In this document: positions 12,401 through 24,313 of the stretch, one piece after another
How positions within the stretch are numbered: the stretch's first letter is position 1
How the letters are laid out: every line of letters begins with the position of its first letter
Origin: Blattamonas nauphoetae
Taxonomy: Eukaryota; Preaxostyla; Oxymonadida
Direction of reading: 5' to 3'
Length of the DNA: 64,000 bases
Assembly: GCA_033064195.1 (NCBI GenBank)
Contig: JARBJD010000311.1
Location: 21,764-85,763, forward strand
Translations under genes and position numbers: made by a program
Notes under the pieces: model-generated
What the model saw: only the letters and a program-made list of their open reading frames with translations
Databases searched by the model: none
Told to the model about the DNA's origin: nothing

Positions 12401-13218
12401 GCGAGAGCACCGGAATATCTTTGATATCTGTTCGATACAACATCGGTGTCGAGCAGCGTTTCTTCGTCCAACGTCGCCAACGCCTCGTCCAGAAACGCGT
12501 CTGCCGGGAAGTCAACTTTTGTGTAGGACACTGTCGGGTTAGTCCCACCTGCTGCATTCGTGAAGTCCAGAAAGACAGCGTCATTGCGGTATTCTTGTTT
12601 TCCGTTCTCGAACATGTATCCTCCGAAACACGCAACAATATTCCCGTTCACACACCACCCTGACCCTTCTCGTGCACTTGGTTCAGTTGGTGTGTTGTAT
12701 GGCACCTTCTTCCACTTTGGATTGGTTGTGGTGTGATCGATTCGATAAACACTGAATGACTGGTCGCCCTTTGATGTATATCCTCCAAAAAGGAAGAAGT
12801 ACTTCTCATCTGCATATGCTCCTCCGTTGCTTCGTGTTGGTGGATTCTCATTCCCTTCACCTGGTTCTGTTTCTGCGATCACTTTCGACCATGTTTGTTT
12901 CTCGATGTTGAATTTATGCACATCGTTGGTCTTCCCATCTTCGGTACGACCTCCGCTGACAAACAGAGAACTTGCAGTCTTCGCAAAATGGGCAGCTTGG
13001 CGTGCTGTCGGAATAGCGCCAGATTGATGCACTGAGCTCCAAATGTGTGTGCTAATATCAAGTTTCCACATGTCATTGTAAAACCCATTCTCGCCCGTCC
13101 CACCCCAGAGGTAGACTGTTGAACCAATCAGATACGTGCATGCATCGACAACTCCAGGTGTAACTGTCATCCCATTCACCACAAACGGCGACCACTTCTG
13201 GACTTCTTCACCAAGCAT
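9455..13218 (-). CDS. Kelch-repeat / Cys-rich multi-pass membrane receptor, about 1200 aa
   Basis: The exons are 13218-12293, 12232-10275 and 10173-9455, separated by introns of 60 nt (GTTTGT...TTTTAG) and 101 nt (GTATGC...TCTTAG). Together they give 1200 residues in one frame. About ten kelch blades are visible through their GG doublets (LWGGTGENG, FVSGGRTEDG, LFGGYTSKG, VFGGREGTNG, IFGGKGTNA, VFGGRLDD, FGGLDVDN, IFGGNIVG). At about 696-780 comes a Cys-rich section of the ephrin-receptor-like / GCC2-GCC3 type (CELCPVGQFNEKWGNTGC, CTKCLPGSFNPW). Predicted transmembrane segments lie near 809-835, 858-883 and 1139-1165. Kelch propellers bind proteins or glycans, so a surface sensor or adhesion role is inferred. 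An acceptor-like CCTCGCAG just upstream of ATG 13218 hints at an additional 5' exon with a signal peptide that I cannot place. Confidence 0.8.
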
Positions 13219-13470
13219 GCGTCGTCTGGACTGTTTGGGGCGTTTCTGTGTGACTGCGAGGTGGAGAGGGAGATGGGAGGGAGAAATGGGCGAACAGAGA
13301 GCATTAGGGTGTTTGTTATGGGTGAGAGGTAGAGACAGATTGAATCTCCATTCCAATCCTTCAATCTCGAGGATGTGAAATACAACAGTGAAACTTTCTC
13401 GCAGTTCGAGATTCGGGTGAAAATGAAGAAGAATGAAGTGAGAGCGAGTGTGAAGAGAGAAGAGCTCGGA

Positions 13471-15465
13471 TTAGTCCATCACCACGTTCGAACTCCCTCC
13501 AACCATCGATGGCTCTCCAAGCACTTCTGATGACACAATCTCAACTGAATTCCATCCATAGTATGGATGGACAACGAATCGGAAGGGAACAGGAATGTTG
13601 GAGAAGAAGACTGGCTGAGTCTCTCCATCTTGCGACAGCTTCAATGTTCTCTTTCCTTCTCGTCCATCTGCCTCCATCACCACTCGCTGTCCAACTGCTC
13701 CTTCCTTGCATGCTGATCCGTTGTGGAATGATTTGCCGTTCTGATAGGCTGTTCGACCGTTTGAATACCATCCAGCTCCTCCTTTCATATTTCCGAACCA
13801 TTTCTGTCCAGTCTTTGCCTTTTCTGTCTGATAGGTTGAGATCAATCCGAAATCAAACTCAGATTGGATGGCTCGAATGATGAAAGTGATTCGAACGACA
13901 ACAGCTCCGAATGAATGCGAGAGAAGATGATGATTGGACCAACCTCCTGTTTTTGTGAACACATTTCCAGCGAGAGTGAACTTGTTAAGTTCGGACACTT
14001 CGATTGCTGCTGGTCCTTCCTTCACATTCCTTCGTCGCTCTTCTTCTTCTTCCCTCTTCCTTTCTTCATCTCTCTGTCGGCCTTCTGAAATCCATTTTTC
14101 GTTCATCCTCTTCATCTCTTCCATTCTCTCAACTTCCTCGAGAACTCTCTCCGTCTCTCCTCTTCTGCCTTCCTTGCTGTTTCTTTCTCCATCTCACGTT
14201 CTGCTTCCATCTCCCTTTTCTCTCTCGCTCTTTCAGACTCCATCTGTCTCATTTTGTCATCCATCTCTCTTCGAGCTGCTGCCAAGTCAATCCCAACTTC
14301 TCCAATCTCTTTCTCAGATGGCGACTGGATCAACGAAGAGAAGTGTCGAATGATCATTCCTCCAACTTGTTGTTGGATGTTTCGTGTTGTTCGGTCTGGA
14401 TTTTGCCTTCCGAGCGAGTGACCAAGTGTCAGAACTGCCTTCTCAATTCGAGAAAGTGCGAATCCACAACCACGAGTCAGCGAGAACGAATCTTCTTTCC
14501 ATTCTTCATTCTTCTTGTCAGTTGATTCCGAATGCTGTTCGTTGTCAATGTGAGAGCGAAGGCCACTGCACAATCGGTCCAAAACAACAAGTGTCGCCAC
14601 AACATCCACTGACCCACTTTCACTTTCATCGTCACTTGAAATCACTCTGCAAAGTCTCTCAACAATTCCCGAACTCAACACTCCCTCCACTTCCACACAC
14701 GAAAGACTTCCTCCACACAGAAGACTCCAAACACAAATCAAAACAAATCAAAAAGAAATCAAGACAGGTGGAGAGAGAAAAAGAGAGAAGAGATGAAAGA
14801 ATGATGAAGAGTAGAGAAGAGTGAAGACCCAAGTGAATGTGTGGCTGGTGTCGATAACGAACTGTCCGCATGCTGATCAACAAAATAGCAACAACGAGAA
14901 TCACAACGAGAACATGAAAAAGAAGGAAATGAAATGGGAGAAAGAGAAGAAATGAAGAAAGAGAGGAACAAACGGAGGAGAGCGCAAGCAGAGAAGGAAT
15001 CAAGTCACTCCGAAGTCGAGGTCGTCCTTCCGACACCGATGTCACCATCACCCCAATCACACTCGATAGAACTCCCTGAACACACACAATCCATCACAGA
15101 ATCAATCAGAATGAGAATCAGAATGAGAATCACAAATATCATCATATGGAGAGAACAAGTGAGACAAACAGAAAGAGTGGATGAACAGTCCGACGAAAGA
15201 CGCTCCGAAAATCTCTCCAACAATCCACTCCGAATCCCAATCGCACTTCGTTCTTTCATCTTTGATGGTTCTGAGATATCACAAGAATGATGTTGAAATT
15301 AACCATCCAAATCAAAAGAATATGTTCACAAAGATTTCAAATAATCATGAGAGAATCATGTGACAGACCTGATGTGAGAATATTGAACACAGAATGAGCG
15401 ATCTTGAATTGGACAGTTTCGTCGCCATTCTTGAACTCACTTTCACATCTCCTGAATTCCTCCAT
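13471..15465 (-). pseudogene. Coiled-coil / SPRY-like family, copy 2, decaying
   Basis: Exons equivalent to copy 3 are 15465-15369, 15270-15170, 15075-14974, 14872-14829 and 14724-13471. The first four have exactly the family lengths (97, 101, 102, 44 nt) and the first begins with ATG. In the coiled-coil region near 14128, one internal repeat of the E/R-rich stretch has been lost together with one extra base, so the frame shifts. The summed length is not a multiple of three. The donor after exon 4 reads GTCTTC, not the GTCTGA or GTTTGA of its relatives, which fits relaxed constraint. The C-terminal SPRY-like module is otherwise well conserved (GQRVVMEADGREGKR, TQPVFFSNIPVPFRF). A sequencing indel could mimic the frameshift but would not explain the changed donor. 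The 5' flank at 15466-15680 matches the other copies. Confidence 0.7.
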
Positions 15466-15773
15466 CTGAAAGAAAAGATATGTAAGATGAATCATGATCA
15501 CTAAAAAGAAAAATCAAGTCATTGGAAGGATGGGAAACTGAACGAGAATGAAACATGACGAAATGTCTCGTGTAATGATCGAAATGTAATAATGATAATT
15601 CAAACCAGTCCTTCCGGAGATTGTCCATTGGTAGGTGGACTTATGATTGATGACTGCATTGGGGTAGCGAACATTTGGTGGAGATCCAAATTCCACAACA
15701 ATTAAAATTTTGCCTGTTCCGGAACAAAACAGAGAAAGTGGATGAATCATCGTGAAATGCTCCAAAAACAGAG
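15466..15773. other. 5' flank of SPRY-like copy 2
   Basis: On the minus strand this holds the family's conserved upstream segment (GGACTGGTTTGAAT, then a pyrimidine-rich run ending CTTTCAG at 15466). No separate gene is seen. It abuts the 3' end of the helical gene at 15774, so the two genes lie head to tail. Confidence 0.5.
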
Positions 15774-17757
15774 TCAATAATAATTGTTCCTGAAGCCAAA
15801 ATAGACAGTTGGATGCTGAAAAGAGTTCATCACATGAAGTGAATCCAAACTCTGCTGAATCTGCCTCCTTTCTTGAAAGTCATATCCAGGCTGCCTTTCA
15901 GCTTCGATATAGTCTCGAAGCCCCGTTCGTTCGATATCTTGCGCTGTTCCTAGAGCATCGTTCGTATCGTACCGTCGAGGGAAGAATTTGTGGAGTGCGG
16001 CTGTCACGTTGAAACCCTTCTCCATTCGCCGATTGATGTACAGTCGAGTGAAAGCTTCGTAAAGACCGGGACTTGAGGCTCGAATCGCCTCATTGCTCAA
16101 AGTTGTTATGCATTCTAGGACAGCTTCAACAAGCGGCTGTGCCTTCCCCTGGTAAGGTAATTCGCGGATTCCATTGAAATACCAAAAGTTGCCGTAACGA
16201 GTGAGGAAGTCGATGATCCAATTGGTCAATCCCGACGTGACGATCCAATCTGAGTCTGCGTGCGCGTAGTACCTGCCCCAGCTGTTCTTTGTAGCAAAGA
16301 CAATGATTGATGTGCATAGTCGACAGTTTCTGAGTTGTTCGAGACATGAAACAGCGGACGAGCGGATATTGGCTTTCACGGCGTCTGAGATTGTCGATGA
16401 ATGAGTGGTGAGATTTGTGAGAGCGGAGATGAGGAGGTGGAGGTTGGGGAATGTTGGATTGAAGTGTCTCGAAAGTGAAAGCAGCGCCTTATCCGAGAGA
16501 GGAAGCTGATAGTGGTTTTTATGTGTTCGGTAGTATGTATTGACCAATTCGAGTCCTTTATGAAAATATTCCACGGAGGAATGCAGCAAGAATGGTTCGA
16601 TATAGGAAGAGATTGTCGATGATGATTTTTCGGTGCGTCCGCGATTGATGTTTGCGAGGATCCCCATCACGCTCATTTGTATTGCTTCTGAGCGTGATCG
16701 GTCCAAAAGACGAGTAAGATAAACCTGAACAGTACTTTTACCATGGTGTGGTGCGAAGATGGGGAGTGATTTCGTTGTCGCTCGTTCCGCGTCGATCGAG
16801 TTCATTTGGTCGATGATGTTGAGACACATCGAGACCACAGCAACAACACGGTTGGTGGGGTCCGTGACTGATCGTTTTGCTGATGGTGGGGCATCCTTCC
16901 TCACTCCAGCCTTTCCTTTTGGCCACAGATCCAGCAAATGGTAGAGAGTGAGCAGAAACTGGCTTTCGGCAAGGATCATGAGATTGGACGTGGTGGCATT
17001 TGTGAGAAGGATCTTGATAAAGCGGAGGGCTGAGATTGCTTCGTCCCACATCGGTTTTTCTTCGTCAGAAGCGACTTTCTTTCCGATCAGCTTTCTAAAC
17101 GCGGCCATTAAGTGCCCCGGGAAAGTATCGTCTTTCTTCCCTCCCGTTGCATCCAGAAGGGACAGGGTATAGTTTAGACTTGGGATAATTGAAGACACGA
17201 CGACTTGTCCGATTCGCCAAGGACATCATCGAGAAATGAAACCAGTTGCGAATTGCAGATTGAGAGTGCGAAGTGTGTCCGTTCAAAACCTGTGATGCTC
17301 CGGGCAAGTGCATTGGAAGGCTTAGTGGTCAGAGAAGACACAGATATTGTTTCTGAGAGAGAGAATGACGCAGTGTTTTCGAGGAAGAGTGGTTGTGTGA
17401 GATCATCATGAAACTTCGAGGTGATCGAGATAATTGTGGAATACAATTGCTTGAACAACGTCTCAACTTCTTCTGTCAAGACCCACTCAGGATCTCCAAG
17501 TTCTTCGAGGACAGGACTGAATGAGGATGACCAAGAGACGAAACACACAAATAAGGATTAAGATCGATTTCCAAATCCGGTACAAAGTTTATGTCGGCTT
17601 CATTGGAAACGGGAACGTCAAAATGGGGGACGGAATCATCGTGTTCTACAGTTCTTGGTTTCTTTGCTTGTCGCTTGCTTGAAGTCTCTATGGTTGGTTG
17701 CTCGATGATAAAATCGTCCTCGAACTCATAGTCAGAAACGATGATCTTGGGAGGCAT
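15774..17757 (-). CDS. Uncharacterised helical-repeat protein, about 641 aa
   Basis: The proposed exons are 17757-17549, 17516-17205 and 17178-15774, 641 residues in total. The first gap is a 32-nt intron (GTGTGT...ATTCAG) that fits the local donor consensus and joins LNPY to FPVLEELGDPEW. The second gap of 20-26 nt is less secure; no GT-N-TG donor fits, so a one-base sequence error or frameshift is equally possible. The N-terminus is acidic with a basic patch (SSKRQAKKPR), possibly nuclear-localising. The rest is Leu/Ser-rich helices of armadillo/HEAT character (SVMGILANINRGRTEKSSST; LLISALTNLTTHSSTISDAV). There is no signal peptide and no membrane segment. I do not recognise the family and assign no function. 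The stop is TGA, and codon use matches neighbouring genes. Confidence 0.65.
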
Positions 17758-17932
17758 TTTGTCATGGGTTCGACCCTTGTCAAAACAAACTGCGCATTAT
17801 GATAGATATTGAGGGTAAGCAGGCATCCACATGTTCCTCTCATGGAAAAAGACAAGTCGAGATTCTAGGTGAAACGTGAAAGAGAAAAATGAAGAGTGAA
17901 GTGATACTTGTTCTTCCACTCAAAGAAAAAAG

Positions 17933-18292
17933 TCACAGGTTGGCGTCTGCTTCTGCCGCACCGTAAGTCTGCACTACAAGTAGATAATCTTTCGTCAACA
18001 TCATGCCTGCGATCATTTGAGACATTTCTCGCAGATCGTGCAACAACTTGAGCATTACTTCGAAACTGTCACCAGAGTCATCGGGGTCTTGTCCTTGTTT
18101 CAGTGATGTTGGCCGAGAAAGTAATGTGGGATCCATTAATCGCGTTTTAAGTGTTTTGATCGTCTCATCGATTTGTGTTAACTTATTCGTACGTTCTGTC
18201 CTTTGATCACTGATTTGAGACAGTTCAATGGCAGTTTTAGCTTTCATTTGTTCGATTTCGGATTGTAATTTTGAGATATCTATGGCGTTCAT
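17933..18292 (-). CDS. Small coiled-coil protein, 119 aa, unknown
   Basis: The start is taken at ATG 18292 (MNAIDISKLQSEIEQ). A heptad pattern runs from about residue 6 to 52 (SEIEQMKAKTAIELSQISDQ), then an acidic-polar linker (QDPDDSGDS), then a second amphipathic helix (FEVMLKLLHDLREMSQMIAG). Size and layout suit a subunit of a small heteromeric complex, such as a tethering or kinetochore adaptor, but no family signature is present and I assign none. It lies in the same orientation as the helical gene downstream, with a 175-bp gap. The single exon ends in TGA. Confidence 0.6.
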   Translation of the reverse strand: MNAIDISKLQSEIEQMKAKTAIELSQISDQRTERTNKLTQIDETIKTLKTRLMDPTLLSRPTSLKQGQDPDDSGDSFEVMLKLLHDLREMSQMIAGMMLTKDYLLVVQTYGAAEADANL

Positions 18293-19327
18293 GATGACTG
18301 ATATGTTTGTTGATTTGAACGTGAGAAGGACGAAATATTGATGATGTGGGGCTAATAATTGAGGACACACCTTGCAGACTTAATTAAGAACGAGTTAGTG
18401 TGATATTGGAGGATGATAACAGTGGAATGAACGTGGGAGTGAATCCCATAAAAAGGAGCCATGCAGTTTCAGCCCTTCCTGCTGTCTTTCATTGAACAAT
18501 TCCTCAACATTATCGATTAATGTGTTTCAGTCAATGTGGGACAAGTATGAAAGCCTCTCTTAGATCGCCCAGAAATCTCAAAGTCCAAGCTACTCTGTTT
18601 TGCCCCTTCCCCAGAGATTGAATGGTTTCTTCCTAATTCCTTACCATTTTTATGATTAGGCTCGTCTCATTTCATCTGTCTTCAGCGATTGCCAGCTAAT
18701 CAATTCCTGATATCTTCTCGTCAGATCATCACACTTCAATTCTCCAGTTGAACACACATCCTCGATAATTAAGTCTTCAACTTCGATATTCTACAACTAT
18801 TTATGGTAGCCGAACCATCACCAACATCTCACATGTTGAGTACGATCATACTTCTCACATTGTGTAGTTTATCCATCGAAAGTGTCTCGTCTCGTCTGTG
18901 GAATTATCTACCCAACACCGATACTTCCAGATCAAGTGGACTCTCTTTTCGTCTCAACTCGGTGTCTATCACAGGAAGAACGATCTATTTAGGCGAAATA
19001 TGTCGCGTGAACGATGTCCATCTCATATCTCGTTCTTAACGTCAATAATTCAATTCACGAAACATGAATTAATAGAATTAATGTGTCCGTAATGATTTCA
19101 GGACAATAGCGATGCTTTATTATGCTCATTGAGTTGTTTATTGTTTTTCTATCGTATCACGTTTTGTCTAAAAAAAGTTCCAACAGAAGTCAATCACGTA
19201 CAGACAATAATATAAGAATGTACGACGAAGAGAAGGCCTGATATGGACAATTAAAAGATATTAACCTATCAAGATGACAGTAGACCATAAATACGGTAAG
19301 TTGGTCCGAGTAGGGACAATAGTGGAT
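18293..19327. other. Intergenic region with one doubtful short secreted-like ORF
   Basis: At 18803-19039 (+), 78 codons include a hydrophobic run that could be a signal peptide (LSTIILLTLCSLSIESVSS), but there is no conserved domain. The rest is AT-rich spacer. The 3' end of the Ca2+-ATPase lies just to the right. No RNA gene or repeat is seen. Confidence 0.35.
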
Positions 19328-22300
19328 TTACTCTGACTGCTCCGTTTGGGGAGATGATTCCGGAGCAGTTTGGTCCTCCGCCTTTGCCTCTTCTTCTTTG
19401 GGAGCTTCGGCTGTTGGCTCTTCCTCTTTCTTTTCTTCTTCCTTTGGTGCTTCCTCTTCTTTCTTCTCTTCTTCTTTTGGTGCTTCCTCTTCTTTCTTCT
19501 CCTCTTCCACCGGTTTTGTCTCTTCTTCCTTCTTTTCCTCCTCTTTCGGTGCCTCTTCCTCTTTCTTTTCTTCTTCAACTGGTTTTGCTTCTTCCTCCTT
19601 CTTCTCTTCCTCTTTTGGTTGTTCCTCTTCCTTCTTCTCCTCAACTGGCTCTTCCTTCTTCTCTTCTTGAACAGGTGCATCCTCAGCCTTCTGTGTCGCT
19701 TCCTCCTCTTTCACTTCTTCCTCCTGACGAACAGGTTCTGCTTGCTTCGGCTCTTCTTTCTTCTCTTCCACTGGTTGTGCTTCCTCCTTCTTCTCAACTG
19801 GCTTCACTTCCTCCTTCTTTTCTTCAACTTTTGGTTCTTCCTTCTTTTCGGCTGGTTGAGCTTCAACAAGAGCGACTGTGAGTTCCTCCTGCTTCTTGTC
19901 CTGTTTGGGCTCGGCTTTCTTCGTTTCCTGTGCCTTCACTTCTTTCTTCTCCTCCTTCTTCTTGTTCTCTTTCTTCTTGTCTTCCTTTTCTTGTTCTTCC
20001 TTCCTCTTCGCCTTTCTCTCTTCTGCCTCCTTCAGTTTCTCCTCAGCCTCTCTCGCCATCTTTTCCTCTCTCTCCTTCACACCCATTCCAAAGCGAAGTG
20101 TGCATCCAGGGATCTTCGACTCCTCTCCCTTTCTATACACACCAGCAGGCGCACCCGGATCGTATTTAATCGGAACTTCTCCATTGAACGGTTCAGGCAC
20201 TTTAAACATATGAACAAGAGCTCTGAAGGGAATAACACCGAGTCCGAAGAGGATTGTCCACAACCAGAGGAGGGGATGCATGTACATCACAGAGAAGGCG
20301 TGGGTGAGACCGGGGACAAGCATGATGATGACTTGGAGGGCAGCGATGATGAAGGCGATGGCGAAGAAGACCCAGTTGGAGAAGATGTGTTCGAAGAAGT
20401 TGACTTCGTTGTAGCATTTGCGGGAGGGGATCATGGCGAAGACTGGAGGGAAGGAGGGAAGAAGGAAAGGGAATCAATGAAGAGGAAGCAATTGAAGAGG
20501 AGGCAAATGAAGAGAAAGGAAGGGAAGAGAAAGATAGAGAGATCGAATTCAAGGAGTATGAAGATGTGATGAAGAATCGTGATATTTCTTCTAACAAACC
20601 TTGCATCCAGATGAACACATTGAAGATCATCGAGAAATGCTCCCGTGAGAACACAGCTGCTGTTGGATCCATCGCAAACTCTCTGCAGAGTCCTTGTGGG
20701 AACATCAGATCTGAGCATTTGATCTCATCTCCTTCAGCCAGAAGCGGGCATCCAGTCACCTTGTTGGGTCTTCCTGTGCTTGGGTCCATGGCAATGGGAT
20801 GTTCTGGGCCCCACAAGAAGAGAAGCATGAGGACGATTGCGGATTCGTAGATCGAAGTCAAAATAATATTTCTCCACATGGATGGGCAGATAAGCGAGTC
20901 AGTACGGCCATATGGAGGACGTTTGAGAAGTTGACGAGTTGGTGTTTCAGTGGCGAGGGCGAGAGCTGCCAGCGAGTCCATGATCAAGTTGACCCACAAC
21001 ATTTGGATGGCCTTGAGTGGGGTGATGGCGAAGATGGCTCCAGTGACAGCAATAACAATAGCACTGACATTCACAGTGAGCTGGAATTGCAAGAACTTGC
21101 GAATGTTGTCGTACACATTCCTTCCCCACATCACGGCCTTCACAATTGACGCGAAGTTGTCGTCAGTGATGATAATAGCTGCAGCGTCCTTTGCGACTTC
21201 TGTTCCTGTGATACCCATGGCAAAACCAACATCAGCTTTTGAGAGAGCAGGGGCATCGTTTGTTCCATCACCTGTCACAGCAACGACGTGACCCAATTTC
21301 TGAAGTCCATCAACAAGAATTTGTTTGTCGATTGGAGATGAACGAGCGAGGACTTGGAGCTTGGGGAGAACACGGAGTCGATCTTCTTCGAGGAGATCAC
21401 GGAACACTGGTCCTTCCATGGCGATACCCTCGACAGGGTCATAAATGCCACATTCACGAGCAATGTGCATGGCAGTGATGATGTTATCTCCAGTCACCAT
21501 TCTAACAACGATTTTGGCGTCGTTGCAATCGTCAATGGCGAGAGGCACTTCTGGGCGAAGTGGATCCTTGATTCCAGTGATTCCAAGGAGAATGAGCTCG
21601 TCCTCTGGTGGAGCATCATCAGGGAAGGGGCCAGATTCTGAATCAGCGTCTTTTGTATCAACGGATGCTTTGGGGATGTCTTTGTAGGCCAGGGCGATGG
21701 TTCGGAGACCGTTGGAGGCCATGGAGAGGATCATGTCGTCGATGTTGGCTCGTTCGTCGTCGTCTGAAAGTGGGAGAGAAGGAGAGATGAGTGTGAGAGG
21801 GGTTGATGAGAGGAAGAAGAAATAAAAGCAAATGAATCGAGAAAAGAGATGTTTGAGTATCAAACCGATCTGTTTGTTCCCAGCAGAGGAGTAGATCGTC
21901 GTGCAGTAGCTTGACACAACTTCCGACGCTCCCTTCGTGAACACTCTGTAGAATTCTCCCATGTCAGCGATCACAGTCATTCTCTTTCTCTCCGATGAGA
22001 AAGGGTAGGTTTGGGCGAGGTGGTTGTTCTTTCGGATGGTTTTGTAGTTGATGCCTCTTTCGTGGATGAACAGGAGCATGGCGCATTCTGTCACGTTTCC
22101 GAGGTAATCAACAATCCCATTTTCTTCAATGCGGAGATCAGCGGATGAGTTGAGAGAAATTGCATCAGCCAGGAGGGACTGGTACTTGGAGTCGAGTTTG
22201 AACTCGCCTCCGGCACTGATTGTGGATGAAAGAAATAAAATGGGTTGATCAGATGAAAATGGGATCCCATGAAAAAGGAGAATTAACTGAAAAAGAACAT

Positions 22301-24062
22301 GGAGTACTCAAATAGGTGCGTTGACATACCCAGAGGCGGCTTCTGGAACTGGAGACGGGCTTGGGCTTGGAGCTGGGGCGACGCCGAATTGTTTCTCTTC
22401 CTGTTCATGTTCCAAAGTGGTTGGAGCGTGTGTTTTTGAGAAAGTTGGGACATTCTCAATCAAAACACCGTCAAAGAAGCCAGCAGTGACCTTCATTCTG
22501 TTCTGAGTGAGGGTTCCAGTCTTGTCAGAGCAAATTGTGGTTGCTCCTCCCATCGTCTCGCAGGATGACAGCACACGCACCAAGTTGTTATCCTTGAGCA
22601 TCTTCTTCATCGAATAAGCGAGAGAGATGGTGACAGCCAGTGGGAGACCTTCAGGCACAGCCATCACAATAATCGTAACAGCGATGATGAAGTAATCGAC
22701 GAGGAGAAGCCAGAATTCTCCGGTTTTGAACTGTTCGCTTTCACGAGCTCCAGAGATGGCCCAGAAGATAATCAGAAGGATGAGAGTGAGACCAGCAGCG
22801 ACGAAGCCGAAGTATCCAATATCTGCGAGGATGAGACATTAAGAGAGAAGATGAAGGGATGAAGATTGATACGATGAAAATATGAGAAAAACGATAATTG
22901 ACAACGATATCTGTGGTTATTGTGGAATGATCGACATACATTTTGAAAGTTTGTCCAGCTTCACTTGAAGGGGAGTTTGTGTTCTCTCCTCAGCAGCAGT
23001 CAACACAGCTTGCTTGAGAATACCGAATTGAGTGTTCATTCCAACACTGAGCACAAGCATTCTCCCAAACCCTGTTTGCACTTTGCATCCACAGAGCATG
23101 AATGGATGGGTTTCTGGCGATTTCTTGATCAAGTCTGATTCTCCTGTCATTGCAGCTTCGTCACAGTTAATGTTGTTCGCTTCGAGACAGAGTCCATCGG
23201 CGGGGAGGACATCTCCAGTTGTGACGGCGAGAACGTCACCAACCTGAGAGATATAAGCATGAAAAAGAGTGTGATGGTTGGAGAGACGCGAAGAGAGGTA
23301 GAGAAGCGATTGGAAGTGGAATGACGTGAAAATGGAAGAGTTGAAGTGGAATGGGAAAAGTTGGTATTCACACCGTTAGATCAAAAATGGAGATTTGGGT
23401 TGGCTGCCCGTTACGAGTGACGAGGATAGAACGTTCCTTTTGTCTGGCATTCAGTTTCTGGAACTGCTTTTCTTGTGAGTAAGTGTTTGCTGCTCCGACG
23501 ACTATATAGTGGGAGGATGGTAGAATAAATGAAATATGGAAAATAAAATGGCAATATAAAAATGTATTTTCGAAATATCAACACAATAGTCAAGAAAATA
23601 ACAAGAATTTCATCAAACTTGTGACGATCAGAACGGTGATGAGAATGGCTGTTCCATCAAGCCATGAGAGATCTTTTCCAAATTCAACAGCAAAGGCGAT
23701 GATCAACGATACAGCAGCGAGGACCATCAAAATAATAAGTGTAAAATCACAAAAAGCCTCTCCCCAAAGCCGCATGAAAGACTTCGTTTTAGGAGACGGG
23801 AACTCGTTTCGACCATAACTAATCACAAAAGGAGATGAAACATTCCATAAATAACAAATGCCGTGGCATACACGGACTCACGAGTCTCTTTGTGGAGTGT
23901 GGCATCAGTCAAACCATTCATGGAAGAATCGAGGTTTTCCATGATAGTCTGAGTCCCTCCGAGCTTTTTAAGTTCGTTAATGTCCTTGTCACGCAATAGT
24001 TCTTCGATGGTAGGAACGGAGGGCCAATTTGCCGGCTTTGTTACAGTGGTCGTTTCGGCCAT
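19328..24062 (-). CDS. Plasma-membrane-type Ca2+-transporting P-type ATPase (P2B), 1314 aa
   Basis: The eight exons are 24062-23872, 23818-23619, 23501-23374, 23243-22940, 22822-22330, 22215-21866, 21763-20600 and 20442-19328, 3945 nt in frame. The introns are 53-157 nt, all with T at +4 and G at +5. The enzyme pumps Ca2+ out of the cytosol by ATP hydrolysis. Visible signatures are MTGES (actuator), PEGLP in the ion-binding M4 helix, CSDKTGTLTQN with the phosphorylated Asp near residue 373, FTKGASE (nucleotide binding), and TGDGTNDAPALSKADVG with the following IIITDDNF. The usual ten transmembrane helices can be followed. After the last helix (about residue 1050) comes an approximately 250-residue Lys/Glu-rich tail in place of a recognisable calmodulin-binding helix. 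Start MAETTTVTKPANW is the first ATG in frame with the core. This is the most securely modelled gene in the window. Confidence 0.95.
19331..20095 (-). repeat. Lys/Glu/Pro-rich imperfect repeats coding the Ca2+-ATPase tail
   Basis: Within the last exon of the Ca2+-ATPase the code becomes an array of short imperfect repeats built on EEKKEEE, APKEEEKKEEE and KPVEEEKKEEE, densest between about 19400 and 19700. Because GAA, GAG and AAG dominate, the opposite strand also stays open for hundreds of codons; that is a composition effect. The unit periodicity (about 11-14 residues) suggests repeat-length variability between alleles. Confidence 0.8.
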
Positions 24063-24313
24063 TGTGATCTCAATAATACAACCCACAATAAGGTTTAGCG
24101 CCGGGTCGACTCGCTACTTTCGACGTTAATAGAGCCATATCTTCTATTGATTGCGTATATGTCCATTAATCATCATTTCGGATGGTTTCTGTGTCCTTAA
24201 CCTCTGAATAAACGGGACCATTCTCCCCGAAACGTAATGACGAGCTGTAAACAAATAGCCTTTCTCGGAAATCTCTTCACTGGACCCTCTCACCCGTTTT
24301 TTCATTCGGAAAG

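Noticed and set aside
17766-17776. GGGTTCGACCC, resembling a tRNA T-arm
   Set aside because: Stem pairing beyond the core is mostly G-T, no acceptor, D or anticodon arm fits around it, and it abuts the start of a protein gene.
19370-20569. Open frame of about 400 codons on the plus strand opposite the Ca2+-ATPase tail
   Set aside because: It is a Phe/Leu-rich translation of the complement of GAA/GAG/AAG repeats; open only because of composition, while the minus strand carries the conserved ATPase.
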